DNA from: Buchnera aphidicola (Rhopalosiphum maidis)
Lineage (GTDB): Bacteria > Pseudomonadota > Gammaproteobacteria > Enterobacterales > Enterobacteriaceae
Reading direction: 5' to 3'
NCBI RefSeq assembly: GCF_003671935.1
Contig: NZ_CP032759.1
Coordinates: forward strand, 248,001-312,000
DNA length: 64,000 nt
A model generated the notes under the pieces. That model was given only the letters and a program-made list of their open reading frames with translations. It made no database searches and was not told where the DNA came from. The translations under genes were made by a program, and so were the position numbers. This document shows, piece by piece, positions 20,549 through 31,200 of the stretch (its first letter is position 1; every line of letters starts with the position of its first letter).

Positions 20549-20578
20549 AATAACAAAAATTTTTTTAATTATTATTTT

Positions 20579-20995
20579 TTATTTTTTTATTTTTAATGCT
20601 GCTTTATCTAAAACACCATTAATAAACTTATGACTATCTTCAGATCCAAATAATTTTGCTAATTCAATACCTTCATTAATAGACACCTTATAAGGTATAT
20701 CGTTTCTTTTATACAATTCATAGAATGAAATTCTAAGAATAGCTTTTTCGATTTGTCCTAGCTCTTTTAATGAACGAGACAAATATGGTTTCATCAAAGT
20801 ATCTATACTTTTACAATCATAGGTTATTCCTATGATTAATTCATAAAAATATATAATATCAATATTTTTTTTGTTTTTTTCTTTTAGAAATTCTATTGCA
20901 CTATCTCTTATATTGTTTTGCGAAATTTCCCAAGAATATAGCATTTGTAAAGCACAGGCACGAGCTTTTCTTCGAAAATTTGGTTTTATTATCAT
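20579..20995 (-). CDS. nusB: NusB, transcription antitermination protein
   Basis: All-helical RNA-binding protein that with NusE (S10) binds boxA of rRNA leaders. ATG at 20995 gives 138 aa (139 in E. coli) starting [13 protein letters not shown], in line with E. coli MKPAARRRARE; a TTG four codons earlier is less likely. Conserved segments include [47 protein letters not shown] and [13 protein letters not shown]. It closes the minus-strand ribH-thiL-ribD-nusB group, 19 bases after ribD. Confidence 0.95.
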   Translation of the reverse strand: MIIKPNFRRKARACALQMLYSWEISQNNIRDSAIEFLKEKNKKNIDIIYFYELIIGITYDCKSIDTLMKPYLSRSLKELGQIEKAILRISFYELYKRNDIPYKVSINEGIELAKLFGSEDSHKFINGVLDKAALKIKK

Positions 20996-21014
20996 GTATT
21001 TGCCCAATGTTATT

Positions 21015-21668
21015 TTAAAATTTTTTATTTTTAGGTTCTAATTTTAATCGTATATCTGGTCCTATGCGACGAATATCTTTAAAACTAAATTTGAAACAGT
21101 CAAACAACTTTAACTTATTTTCAAACATAAATAATGGTTTTGCTTCATGTCCTAATATTTTTGGTGCTATATATATAATAATTTCATCGACTAATTCTAG
21201 TTTTATAAAACAACCAGATAAAATGCTTCCTGCTTCTATCCATAAGTTATTAATCTCGGAATCTCCTAAAAATTTTAAAACAGATAATAAGTTAATTTTT
21301 TCTTTATATGGTTTTATTATAGTTTGTTTTACGTTTTCTGGCCATATTTCTTTATCTAATTTTAATCTCATTAATAAAATTTTTTCTTTTGTTTGTATTA
21401 TTTTATGTGATTTTTTAATACGATTTTTACTATCTATAATAACCCTTATAGGGTGTTGGAATATTTTTTTAGGAAAAATAGATAGTGTTTCTTTATCAAA
21501 TTCTCTATGACGTACAGTTAGTAAAGGATTATCGTTTAATATAGTAGCACTACTAGTAAGAATAGCTGAACTTTTTGCACGAAATTTTTGTACATCTCTA
21601 CGTGATTCTTTCGAAGTAATCCATTGACTTTCTCCGTTTTTCATTGCTATTCTTCCATCTATTGACAT
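21015..21668 (-). CDS. ribD2: RibD reductase half: 5-amino-6-(5-phosphoribosylamino)uracil reductase
   Basis: C-terminal (HTP reductase) half of RibD, the second step after deamination in riboflavin synthesis. The 217 aa correspond to E. coli RibD from about residue 151 on: [42 protein letters not shown] (substrate/NADPH site) and [13 protein letters not shown]. It is in the same frame as the deaminase half; only TGA at 21687-21689 separates them, followed by IRLKLA before this ATG. No clear ribosome site precedes the ATG, so translation may rely on reinitiation or read-through. From memory, other Buchnera also carry split ribD1/ribD2. Confidence 0.93.
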   Translation of the reverse strand: MSIDGRIAMKNGESQWITSKESRRDVQKFRAKSSAILTSSATILNDNPLLTVRHREFDKETLSIFPKKIFQHPIRVIIDSKNRIKKSHKIIQTKEKILLMRLKLDKEIWPENVKQTIIKPYKEKINLLSVLKFLGDSEINNLWIEAGSILSGCFIKLELVDEIIIYIAPKILGHEAKPLFMFENKLKLFDCFKFSFKDIRRIGPDIRLKLEPKNKKF

Positions 21669-21686
21669 TGCTAATTTTAATCGTAT

Positions 21687-22130
21687 TCATGGTAGTCCCG
21701 TTTTCATTCTTTTAAAAAATCCTTTGTTATATTTCTGAGATTCTTTTGACATTAAGCCTATTTTTACGTAGATACCATTTTTTCTAAGATACGATACTCC
21801 CTTTCCAGACACTTTAGGATTAGGGTCTAAACTAGATATTATTACTTTTTTTATCCCAGATTGTATAATTGCATCACAACATGGTGGTGTTTTTCCAAAA
21901 TAGTTACATGGTTCGAGTGTTACATAAATAGTGGAGTCTTTTGCTTTTTCTCCTGCCATATTTAAAGCATTAATTTCAGCATGATTTTTTCCGTATTTTT
22001 TATGCCAACCTTCTCCTATGATTTTATTATTTTTCACTATTACACATCCTACATTCGGATTTGGAGAAGTTGTAAACTCTCCTAATTTACTAATTTTTAT
22101 TGCTCGTGTCATATAAAATCTATCTTTCAT
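21687..22130 (-). CDS. ribD1: RibD deaminase half: diaminohydroxyphosphoribosylaminopyrimidine deaminase
   Basis: N-terminal zinc deaminase half of RibD. The 147 aa run from MKDRFYMTRAIKISK to RMKTGLP. The zinc site is intact: His-Ala-Glu in NHAEINAL and the cysteines in LEPCNYFGKTPPCC. In E. coli the next residue is Tyr of FPYIQLKLGASLDG; here that codon is TGA at 21687-21689, and the frame stays open afterwards into the reductase half. A GGTGA ribosome site precedes ATG at 22130. thiL lies 28 bases upstream. Confidence 0.94.
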   Translation of the reverse strand: MKDRFYMTRAIKISKLGEFTTSPNPNVGCVIVKNNKIIGEGWHKKYGKNHAEINALNMAGEKAKDSTIYVTLEPCNYFGKTPPCCDAIIQSGIKKVIISSLDPNPKVSGKGVSYLRKNGIYVKIGLMSKESQKYNKGFFKRMKTGLP

Positions 22131-22158
22131 ATTTCACCAATATTTTTATATTTGTTTT

Positions 22159-23130
22159 TTAAATGAAATGATTGAATCCAGATTTTGTAAAAATTATTTT
22201 TTTTTTATTTTTTATTAAATTAAACCCGTTTTCTACGGTTGTAATATAACCGATGCACGTACATTTAATTATTTTGTTTTTAATAGCTATATTTAATTTT
22301 TTAATATTTTTTTTTGAAATAGTAAAACATAATTCATAGTCTTCTCCAGAATTTAAAGACCAGTTTAAATATTCATTAATCTTAAAATTATCAATTAAAA
22401 TTTTAGAAATAGGTATTTTATTTAAATCAATATTAGCTCCACATTTGCTGTTTTTTAATATGTGACCTAAGTCGGAAATTAAACCGTCTGATATATCGAT
22501 AGCCGCATTAGCAATATTTCTTAATGCTATTCCTTCAGAAATCCTAGGAATAGGTTTTAGATGTTTTTTAATTAAATAATTGTATATTTTTATATTTTTT
22601 AAAAAAGTTGTTTTTTGCAGTAAAGACAAACCTGCAGCACTTTCTCCTAGTTTTCCTGTTACATATATTAAATCTCCTTTTTTAGCATTACCTCGTAGTA
22701 ATGTACGTTTTCCCTTTGTTAATCCATAAATGCTTAACGTTATGCTTAGAGGGCCGGAATTTGTATCTCCTCCAATTAATTTTAATTTATATTTATTTAA
22801 AATATTAAAAAAACTTGTGCTGAATGATGTCAACCATATACTGTCAGATTTTGGCATGGTAATAGATAATGTAATCCATTTTGGTCTTGCTCCCATTGCA
22901 GCTAAATCACTAAGATTAACTGCAACAGCTTTATATGCTAAATCTTTAGGATCTATATTTTTTAAAAAATGTGTTCCTTCAACTAAAGTATCAGTGCTGA
23001 CTGCAAGAAGATTATTTTTTGGTATTTTTATTAATGCACTATCATCTCCAATTCCTTTAATTTGATTTTTATCTTTTTTTTGACGATCTTTAAAAAATTT
23101 AGATATAATTTCAAATTCGTTATATTTCAT
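22159..23130 (-). CDS. thiL: ThiL, thiamine-monophosphate kinase
   Basis: ATP-dependent kinase making thiamine diphosphate from thiamine monophosphate, supplying cofactor for Dxs and the 2-oxoacid dehydrogenases. The 323 aa match E. coli (325). Seen are GIGDDSALI, STDTLVEGTHF, AYKAVAVNLSDLAAMGA, LIGGDT, AIDISDGLISDLGHI and GEDYELCF. It begins three bases after the ribH stop. Near the C-terminus it contains a ten-A run (22197-22206 on the complement) that is read in frame, a useful control for the broken ten-A tracts elsewhere. No other thiamine synthesis gene is in the window. Confidence 0.95.
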   Translation of the reverse strand: MKYNEFEIISKFFKDRQKKDKNQIKGIGDDSALIKIPKNNLLAVSTDTLVEGTHFLKNIDPKDLAYKAVAVNLSDLAAMGARPKWITLSITMPKSDSIWLTSFSTSFFNILNKYKLKLIGGDTNSGPLSITLSIYGLTKGKRTLLRGNAKKGDLIYVTGKLGESAAGLSLLQKTTFLKNIKIYNYLIKKHLKPIPRISEGIALRNIANAAIDISDGLISDLGHILKNSKCGANIDLNKIPISKILIDNFKINEYLNWSLNSGEDYELCFTISKKNIKKLNIAIKNKIIKCTCIGYITTVENGFNLIKNKKKIIFTKSGFNHFI

Positions 23131-23133
23131 AGT

Positions 23134-23613
23134 TTAATTATTTATTTTTTTTAATTTTCTCATAACGTTAATCATTTCTAATGCAGCTAATGCAGCTTCA
23201 GATCCTTTATTACCCATTTTTGTACCAGATCTTTCAATAGATTGTTGAATATTTTCTGTAGTTAATATTCCTATTGTAATTGGTATAAAATACTTTACGC
23301 TTATTTTCGAAAGATTACTATAAGTATCATTTGCAATATGTTTAAAATGATCAGTATTGCCTTTAATAATTGTACCAATTGTAATTATTGCATCATATTT
23401 TTTGGTATTTGCAATGTAACTGGCTACTATAGGTATTTCATAAGTCCCAGGAACATATATTTTTAAAATTTTTTCTTTTTCTATTTGACCTATTCTTGTT
23501 AATGTATCTATTGCCCCAGATAATAAATTTTTGTTAATAAATTCGTTAAATCTTGCTATTACTATAGCAATTGAAGCATTTTCAACGGTAATTCCTGATT
23601 GAATTATATTCAT
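23134..23613 (-). CDS. ribH: RibH (RibE), 6,7-dimethyl-8-ribityllumazine synthase
   Basis: Penultimate step of riboflavin synthesis, forming the lumazine from the RibD-derived pyrimidine and dihydroxybutanone phosphate; the family forms 60-mer shells or smaller rings. The 159 aa (156 in E. coli) show IVIARFNEFINKNLL, VPGTYEIPIVA, AIITIGTIIKGNTDHF, GILTTENIQQSIERSG and NKGSEAALAALEM. The catalytic histidine in the DHF motif is present (E. coli AHF). It lies 26 bases after mltA and just before thiL. The gap is far too short for an FMN riboswitch. Confidence 0.96.
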   Translation of the reverse strand: MNIIQSGITVENASIAIVIARFNEFINKNLLSGAIDTLTRIGQIEKEKILKIYVPGTYEIPIVASYIANTKKYDAIITIGTIIKGNTDHFKHIANDTYSNLSKISVKYFIPITIGILTTENIQQSIERSGTKMGNKGSEAALAALEMINVMRKLKKINN

Positions 23614-23639
23614 AATGTTCCTTTTTAGTAGTTTGTTAA

Positions 23640-24743
23640 TTAAATTTTAAGCACCCAAGCGTATCCATAGTGATTATAAAAACCTGCCAATGTGCCTGCT
23701 TTTTTTCCTATTCCTTGGTAAACATCAAAGTGTTGTCCTTTAATAACACCACCGACATCTAATGCAATTAATAAATGCAGTCCATATTTATGATTAAAAT
23801 TTCCTTTTTTATCAAGAATAGGTATTTGTACTAAAACTACACTTCCACTTTTTATTATGGATTTATCTACAGCTATTGCTGCTTTTCCAATTAATGGAAC
23901 TGCACTGGAACCATATGCTTCTTTTCTTTTAGTTTGTTTAAAAAAAACAAAAGATTTATTTTGTTCAAATAATTCTTGTATTTCCTTTTGAGTATGATTT
24001 TTGCACCATTTTTTAATGGTTTTCATTGACATATTATTTTTTTTTATATCTCCTCTTTTTATTAAAATTTGACCAATACTTGTATAAGGCCAATTATTTT
24101 TTTTTGAATAACTAAAAAAGGTTAATGGTTTTTTATCACCATAATCTATAAAACCACTCCCTTGAACTTCCATAATAAAATTATCTATTAAAGAATTACT
24201 ATAAGCTAAAATATATTTTTTTTTTAAAATACCATTGTATATATCTTTTCTCTGTGGTAATTTTTGATTTTTTTTAAAATTAGAAGGCATTCTGTATATA
24301 GGATATATGAAGTTCTTTTTTTTTATTTTACTTGCCTGTACTATTGGTGTGTAATATCCAGTTATTTTAACATTCCCATAATTGTCTACACCTTTCATTT
24401 GGAATAAATTGATTCCAAATTTTTTCATTTCGTTTATATCTGATTTTTTTTTTAACCATTTTAATATTGCATTATAAGTAGATATATTTTTTGCGTATAA
24501 AGTTGGAGAAAAAGATTTAATTTTTTCAAGTTGTAGAAGAAATTCTTTTTGATTCACTAATTTATTTTGTATATTTATGTTTTTGACGTTCGTAAAATTT
24601 TTTATGAATTTATTTTTGTATTGTTGACCATGATTGATATTTTTAGTTGAAAAAGCAACTGAAAAAATAAAAATGAAAATTAAAATTATTTTTTTTATAT
24701 TTTTTTTCTTTTTAATTTTATTAAACGTATAAGGATTAAGCAT
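23640..24743 (-). CDS. mltA: MltA, membrane-bound lytic murein transglycosylase A, without lipobox cysteine
   Basis: Cleaves peptidoglycan glycan strands to anhydro-muropeptides. The 367 aa (365 in E. coli) carry the MltA domain ([43 protein letters not shown]) and the 3D-type domain with the catalytic aspartate in [20 protein letters not shown]. The N-terminus is a lysine-rich tail and one hydrophobic segment ending SVAFSTK, where E. coli has the lipobox LAACSSK. No cysteine is present there, so it cannot be lipidated. It may be an inner-membrane-anchored or secreted form. amiC, next to it in E. coli, is absent. Confidence 0.92.
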   Translation of the reverse strand: MLNPYTFNKIKKKKNIKKIILIFIFIFSVAFSTKNINHGQQYKNKFIKNFTNVKNINIQNKLVNQKEFLLQLEKIKSFSPTLYAKNISTYNAILKWLKKKSDINEMKKFGINLFQMKGVDNYGNVKITGYYTPIVQASKIKKKNFIYPIYRMPSNFKKNQKLPQRKDIYNGILKKKYILAYSNSLIDNFIMEVQGSGFIDYGDKKPLTFFSYSKKNNWPYTSIGQILIKRGDIKKNNMSMKTIKKWCKNHTQKEIQELFEQNKSFVFFKQTKRKEAYGSSAVPLIGKAAIAVDKSIIKSGSVVLVQIPILDKKGNFNHKYGLHLLIALDVGGVIKGQHFDVYQGIGKKAGTLAGFYNHYGYAWVLKI

Positions 24744-24822
24744 AGCAGTTTTATTAAATATTTTTAAGTTTTTTTAATAAACAATATATTAGAATTTTTT
24801 AAGAAAAATCATTAAAAAAAGG

Positions 24823-24851
24823 TTGCTTTTTTTGTGTTAAAGATGTATTCT
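24823..24851 (+). promoter_or_regulatory. Putative promoter of the initiator tRNA gene
   Basis: TTGCTT (24823-24828) and TATTCT (24846-24851) are 17 bases apart, and a start about seven bases on would fall just before the tRNA. Each hexamer only partly matches consensus (three and four of six), so this is tentative. Confidence 0.35.
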
Positions 24852-24865
24852 TTATTACTAAAAGG

Positions 24866-24942
<77 letters not shown>

Positions 24943-25150
24943 AAAAAAATTTTCAGAATTCTAAAAAAAATAATCCCATCTTAAAAAAATATTCCAAATC
25001 TTACCTTTTTGAAAGGTCATATCATAATTTATAAAAAATTTTTATTTTTTATTTTTTTTAAGATAAATTATATGTGTTTAAAAAAAAACAAAAAAGTGAA
25101 TTATATAAAAAATAATATATAGATTTAAATAAAAATGCAAGAGGATTGTC

Positions 25151-26479
25151 ATGAAAGAGCGTACTACTGAATTAGTTCAGGGTTTTCGCCATAGTGTACC
25201 CTATATTAATGCTCATCGCGGTAAAAAATTTGTAATAATGCTAAGTGGTGAAGCAATTAAATATGGAAATTTTTCTGGTATTATCAATGATATAGGATTA
25301 TTGCATAGTTTAGGTATTCGCTTAATTGTAGTATACGGGTCTTGTCCTCAAATTAACGCTAATTTAAAAGAAAAAAATATTAAAGTAGCTTATCACAAAT
25401 ATATACGTATTACTGATTTATTATCTCTAGAACAGGTAAAACAAGCAGCAGGAAGATTACAACTAGATATAACAGCACGTCTTTCAATGAGTTTAAGCAA
25501 TACTCCTTTACAAGGCGCTAATATTAATGTTGTTAGTGGTAACTTTATTATTGCTCAACCTTTAGGTGTAGATGATGGTGTAGACTATTGTCATAGTGGT
25601 CGTATAAGAAGGATTGACAAAAAAGCCATCGAGTGTCAACTAGAAAATGGAGCTATAGTTTTAATTGGACCAGTCGCAGTTTCTGTTACAGGAGAAAGTT
25701 TTAATTTAACTTCTGAAGACATTGCAACTCAAGTCAGTATTAAGTTAAATGCAGAAAAAATGATAGGTTTTTGTAGTAAGCAAGGTGTTATTGATAGTCA
25801 AGGAAAAACTATTTCTGAATTACTACCTAATGATATACAAAAAAAAATTAAAAAATTAGAACAGAAAGGTGATCATATTTCTTCAACAGTTCGATTTTTA
25901 AAAGGAGCTATCAAAGCTTGTAAAAGTGGAGTGAATCGTAGTCATTTAATTAGTTATTATAAAAAAGGTGCATTACTACAAGAATTGTTTTCACGTGATG
26001 GAATTGGAACACAGATGGTTATGGAATCTGCAGAAAAGATTAGACAAGCAAATATTAATGATATTGGAGGTATTCTAGAATTAATTCGTCCCTTAGAAAA
26101 AAAAGGAATTTTAGTGCGGAGATCAAGAGAACAATTAGAGATAGAAGTAGATAAATTTACTATTATTGAACGTGATAATTTAACTATTGCTTGCGCTGCA
26201 TTGTATCCTTTTTTTAAAGAAAAAATAGGTGAAATGGCTTGTGTAACTGTTCATCCTGATTATCGAAATTCTTCAAGAGGAGACTTATTACTAAAAAAAA
26301 TAAAATTCAATGCTAAGAAAATGAATCTAAAAAAACTTTTTGTTCTTACTACTCAAAGTATTCATTGGTTTCAAGAAAGAGGTTTTATTTTAGTAAATGT
26401 TGAAATGCTTCCTGAAAGCAAAAAAAGAATGTATAATTATCAACGTTGTTCTAAAATGTTGATGATTGATTTATTTTAG
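25151..26479 (+). CDS. argA: ArgA, N-acetylglutamate synthase
   Basis: First step of arginine synthesis, acetylating glutamate with acetyl-CoA. The 442 aa (443 in E. coli) consist of an amino-acid-kinase-like domain (to ~residue 290; [19 protein letters not shown]), which in the family binds arginine for feedback, and a C-terminal GNAT domain ([36 protein letters not shown]). GAGG lies seven bases before ATG at 25151. Retention fits provision of arginine to the aphid. It converges on recD with only six bases between stops. Confidence 0.98.
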   Translation: MKERTTELVQGFRHSVPYINAHRGKKFVIMLSGEAIKYGNFSGIINDIGLLHSLGIRLIVVYGSCPQINANLKEKNIKVAYHKYIRITDLLSLEQVKQAAGRLQLDITARLSMSLSNTPLQGANINVVSGNFIIAQPLGVDDGVDYCHSGRIRRIDKKAIECQLENGAIVLIGPVAVSVTGESFNLTSEDIATQVSIKLNAEKMIGFCSKQGVIDSQGKTISELLPNDIQKKIKKLEQKGDHISSTVRFLKGAIKACKSGVNRSHLISYYKKGALLQELFSRDGIGTQMVMESAEKIRQANINDIGGILELIRPLEKKGILVRRSREQLEIEVDKFTIIERDNLTIACAALYPFFKEKIGEMACVTVHPDYRNSSRGDLLLKKIKFNAKKMNLKKLFVLTTQSIHWFQERGFILVNVEMLPESKKRMYNYQRCSKMLMIDLF

Positions 26480-26485
26480 ACCATT

Positions 26486-28288
26486 TCAATTTTGTAAGAT
26501 TGTTTTAATGAATATTTCTTTTTTTGAAAAAATGCTTAATTGTTTTCGAGTTCTTGTAATACCAGTATATAAAATATCTTTTTTTAAAATTTTTAAATCT
26601 TTATTTGGAAGTATTAACGTTACGTTATTAAATTCAGAACCTTGTGCTTTGTGTACAGTCATTGACCAAGCAGTTTCATATTTTTTTAATATTTCTACAG
26701 GAATATCGTTCACGATATTATCTTTTTTTAAAAAAGATACTTGTAAAGTATTTTTTTTACTAAGATTAGTAATACCTATCTCACCGTTAGATATTCCTAG
26801 ACATTTATTATTTTCTGTAATGATAATTGGTTTTCCTATATACCATAATTTATTTTTTATATAAAAGTATTTGTCAAAAATATTTGTTTTATACATTTCT
26901 TCTTCTAGAACTTTATTTATAAAATTTACACCAAAAAAACCGTTTCGCATAATGCATAATACTTGATAATTTTTAAAAACATTTATAATTTCTTTTATAT
27001 CCCGTTTTTCATGTATTTTTTTCCAAAATTTTTTATAATTATTAATTATGATGTTAATCATATTTTTATATTTTATTTCAGAAGTAACTTCATAGAAAAA
27101 AACATTTTTTATTGAGTTTTGAAATAATTTTTTAAAAACTTGATTTTTATTTGTACGAATTGCGTTTGATAACATATATATTCCTGTATTTTTTTTAAAT
27201 CTATAGCTTTTTTTGAGAATACATACCTTATCACTTATATCAGCAGTATTTTTTTTATTTATTTTATTTTTTATTATTGGGTTTTGTGTAATTTTTTCTA
27301 AAATAGATTTAGTTTTAGAACTATATCCATGTTCAGCATAATAGTAAATATCTTTTAATATAGAACTTGATTTTACTGGTTTTAATTGATTATGATCTCC
27401 AACAAAAATTATTTTAGTTGTTTTAGACACTGCTAATAGTATATTGTTCATCATCAAAATATCTATCATAGATGCTTCGTCAATAATCAAGACATCTATA
27501 GTTAACTGTCTTTTTTTATTAAAAAGAATTTTTTCAGATGTTTTTGAAATTCCTAGCAATTGATGTATAGTAATTGGATGAAGAAGAATTTTCTTTTTTT
27601 CTTCTTTACAAAAATAATCATTAAACCATTTTTTCTTTAATATTTCTATTAAATTTTTTGTAGCTTTTCCCGTTGGAGCTGATAATTGAATTTTTTTTAT
27701 TTTGTTATAACTTTTTATTAATGCAATAATAATTTTTAATATTGTAGTAGTTTTTCCAGTTCCAGGTCCTCCAGTTATAAAAACAATATTGTTTATTAAG
27801 GTTAATGCTACTGCTATTTTTTGAACGTTGTATTCTTTTTCCGGAAATAAGTTATTTAATATTTTTAAGCATGTTTTTATATTACTCTCATCAAATGAAT
27901 TTTGTTGACATACACGTTCTAATATATTTTTTTCAGCTTTCCACATTTTATAAAGATATACCTTCCCTTTATATAATACTAAAGGAGTTATAATAGAACC
28001 ATTGCCAAAAGAAGAATGTTTTGATAATTCTAATGACCAATTTATTTTTTTTTTTAAACATTCTAAAATTTTTTTAATAAAATTTTTATTTGATATAGAA
28101 AAAAAACAGTTTTTTTCGAAGTATTCAATTGGTAAAAAAATATGATTATTTTTACTTTCGAAGCTTACACAAGCTGAGACTAACATAACAATAGGATTTT
28201 TTTTTGAAATAAACTGAGAAAAATAAAAGTCAATCAAATTTATGATTTTTTTATTTGCTAAAACTTTTAATAAACGAGACATGTTCAT
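26486..28288 (-). CDS. recD: RecD, exonuclease V alpha subunit (5'-3' helicase)
   Basis: Fast 5'-3' helicase of RecBCD, the enzyme that resects double-strand ends. The 600 aa (608 in E. coli) contain Walker A FITGGPGTGKTTT, SAPTGKATKNL, Walker B VLIIDEASMID, VGDHNQLKPV and the C-terminal AWSMTVHKAQGSEF motif. The ATG overlaps the recB stop by four bases (ATGA), showing translational coupling. It is the only one of the three RecBCD genes in the window with an undamaged frame. Confidence 0.95.
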   Translation of the reverse strand: MNMSRLLKVLANKKIINLIDFYFSQFISKKNPIVMLVSACVSFESKNNHIFLPIEYFEKNCFFSISNKNFIKKILECLKKKINWSLELSKHSSFGNGSIITPLVLYKGKVYLYKMWKAEKNILERVCQQNSFDESNIKTCLKILNNLFPEKEYNVQKIAVALTLINNIVFITGGPGTGKTTTILKIIIALIKSYNKIKKIQLSAPTGKATKNLIEILKKKWFNDYFCKEEKKKILLHPITIHQLLGISKTSEKILFNKKRQLTIDVLIIDEASMIDILMMNNILLAVSKTTKIIFVGDHNQLKPVKSSSILKDIYYYAEHGYSSKTKSILEKITQNPIIKNKINKKNTADISDKVCILKKSYRFKKNTGIYMLSNAIRTNKNQVFKKLFQNSIKNVFFYEVTSEIKYKNMINIIINNYKKFWKKIHEKRDIKEIINVFKNYQVLCIMRNGFFGVNFINKVLEEEMYKTNIFDKYFYIKNKLWYIGKPIIITENNKCLGISNGEIGITNLSKKNTLQVSFLKKDNIVNDIPVEILKKYETAWSMTVHKAQGSEFNNVTLILPNKDLKILKKDILYTGITRTRKQLSIFSKKEIFIKTILQN

Positions 28289-31200
28289 TTTTTTAAATTA
28301 GTTTTTTTTTGAAAAAGTAAATTACTTAATTTTTTGATTAATAAATAATCTGGAATAGTATAAAAAATACTATCTTGTAGATTTATACCTCGTAAGAATA
28401 TATAAAAAACTCCACCGAAATGAATTTTATAGTGATAGTTTTTTAATTTTTTCTTTAAATATTGATGTAATGCTAACGTATATATTTGATATTGTATATC
28501 ATATCGATGTTGAATAATTTCTTTTTTTATATTTTTAAAGCAATAAGAACTATCATTGTCACCTAAGTAATTAGATTTATAATCAAGTATATAATATTTT
28601 TTATTAAAAATAAAAACTAAATCGATAAAACCTTTTAAAATTCCTGTTACAGGATTAAAAAGTATTTTTGGAGAAACAGAAGAAATTAAATCAAGAGATT
28701 GAATAGTTTTATTAAGATCGTTACTATATAATATATTTTTTATAGGTAAAAAAAATTCTAACTCTTTTATATATTTTGTTTTTTCTAAAGATGATAAAGT
28801 AATATTTAATTTATTTATTTTTAAATTTAAAAAGTCATTAATCCAACATTTTAATATTGGAGCCCATTTTTCTGAAAATTCATATTTTTTTAAAATTTCA
28901 TAAAACCAATCCGTTGTTAGTCGACTATTAAATTCTATTTTTTTTAATATATAATGAATGAAGATACCGGCTTTATTACCGCGTGGAAAATTGTGAATCG
29001 TTAGTGTTTTGTCTTTTTTTTTAAAACAACATGATTGAACATATTCATGTTTAATGTTATTTAAATACTTATTTTCGTTTTTTAGTTTTGTAAAACTAGT
29101 TATCTGAGAAGACAATTTTATTTCTCGTAGCAAAAATTGGGGTTGAGATAATTTATAAAGATTATCTTTAATAGTTAAACGTTTTAAATTTATAGCTTCA
29201 TATTTTACTTCAATATACGATTTTTTATTTAATATTTTTAATTCACTTAGCAATTCTTTATAATCCATACATTTTCCATTTTGTATAATATATCCTAAAG
29301 AACTTTTATGAATATCGCTATTTTTTTTATTTTTTTTTCTTTTTTTAATTAAGTATGCTATACCTATGCTGCAATGATTAACTGATCTTGTTAAAGCCAC
29401 GTATAAAAAACGTAAATCTTCAGCTAATCTTTCTTCATCTGATTTTTTTAAAGTTTCAGAATTTTTTCTATTATCAAAAAATATTTTTAGCGTTTTTTGT
29501 TCGTGATAAAAATATGATTTTGATTCATTAAAATCTATCATAAACGGTATCCAAACAATAGGATATTGCAATCCTTTTGATTTATGTATAGTGATAATTC
29601 TTATTGCTTGTGATTCTTCAAAATTTTTAATATATTCATTTTCTAAAGTGTTTTTTTCTGATATTTTTTTTTCAAACCAGCGGATTAAAGAGTTTTCTTC
29701 ATAAAAATATTGAGATTTTTCTTGTAATAATTCAGCTATATGTAAAAAATTTATATTTTTTTTCTGATTTTTATAGATTTGAAAATCATTAGAATTTTTT
29801 TGATATTCTAGTATCATTGTTTTAATAGTATAAAATATACCTATATTTTTCCATTTTTCATTGTATTCATATAACTTTTTTATTAAGTAATATGATATTT
29901 CTGTTTTAGAATTTTCTTTTATTTTTCGAACGGCAATTTTATTCAAAATATGTGTTAAAATAGATTTTTTTAATAAATTTATATTCGTTGGATCTAAAAT
30001 AGATTTAAGTATTGCTAGTAATTCAGAAGCATCTAAAGTTTTAAATACGCTTTCGTACGGAGATGAATATTTTGATGTAATATTAACTTTTTGCAATGCT
30101 TTTTGAATAATTTCTGCTTCTGTTCTATTTTTAACTAATATAACAATATCTTTTTCTGTTAAAACTCTCTCTTTATTTTGATGTAATATTACAGCTTCAC
30201 CTTTTTTGGCGCAAGTTAACCAGTAACTGATTTCATTTGAACATTGTTTTGCAATCCAATCTCTATAATCTGAAATAGACACTCCTTCTTTTTTTTGAAA
30301 GAAGAAAGAAATTGCAGCTTGATTTATTCCTTTTATTTTAAATTTTGTTCTTTCATTTTTAGAAGATGATAAAATAGGTTCGAATGTAATACTTTTAAAA
30401 TAAAAGGGATTGTTGTTTCGTGAAAATAAATAATTAATAGATTGACATATATCTTTTGAAGAGCGCCAATTTGTATCAAGATAGTAATAGTCTTTAATTT
30501 TAGATTTAGCGTGTAAATATGAAAAAATATCAGCTCCTCTAAAACTATATATGGATTGTTTTGGATCTCCAACTAAAAACAATGCTAATTTTTTATTCTT
30601 ATATAAAATATTAAAGATTTGATATTGTTGTATGTTAGTGTCTTGAAATTCGTCAATTAATGCTACTGGATATTTTTTAATTATTATTTTTCTCAAAAAT
30701 TTTTCTTTTTTTATGTTTTTTAAAAGAATTTCTAATAAATCATTGAATCCTAATAATGATTGTTTTTCTTTTTCTTTTTTTATAAATTCAGGAATTTTTT
30801 GTATAGCATAAAACAAAATAATATTTTTTAAAGAAAAATTTTTTTTTAGTATTTTATTAATATCTTTAAAAAAAACATGTTTTTGAAGATTATAATTCTT
30901 TGTGTTTTTTTCTATATTATTTTCTGAAAAATATTTTAAGCAAATTGGAATTTTATAATTTTTGGTTTCAGATTCAGCCCATTCTGTAATATTTTTTTGC
31001 CATTTAAAGATATTAAATGTATTGTATATTCTTTTATTCACATTTAATTTATCAATTTGTTTTAGGATAATTAAATTGTAATTTAACCATTTTTTTTTAA
31101 AAATATTTATTTTTTTTATTATTTTTTCGTGAAAACTTATTAAAGTTTCTTTTTTATCAATTTTTTTTTTAAAATTTATTGATGCGTTAATTTGTAAAAT

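Noticed and set aside
23614-23639. FMN riboswitch controlling ribH/ribD
   Set aside because: The gap upstream of ribH is only 26 bases and no RFN-like sequence appears before thiL or ribD.
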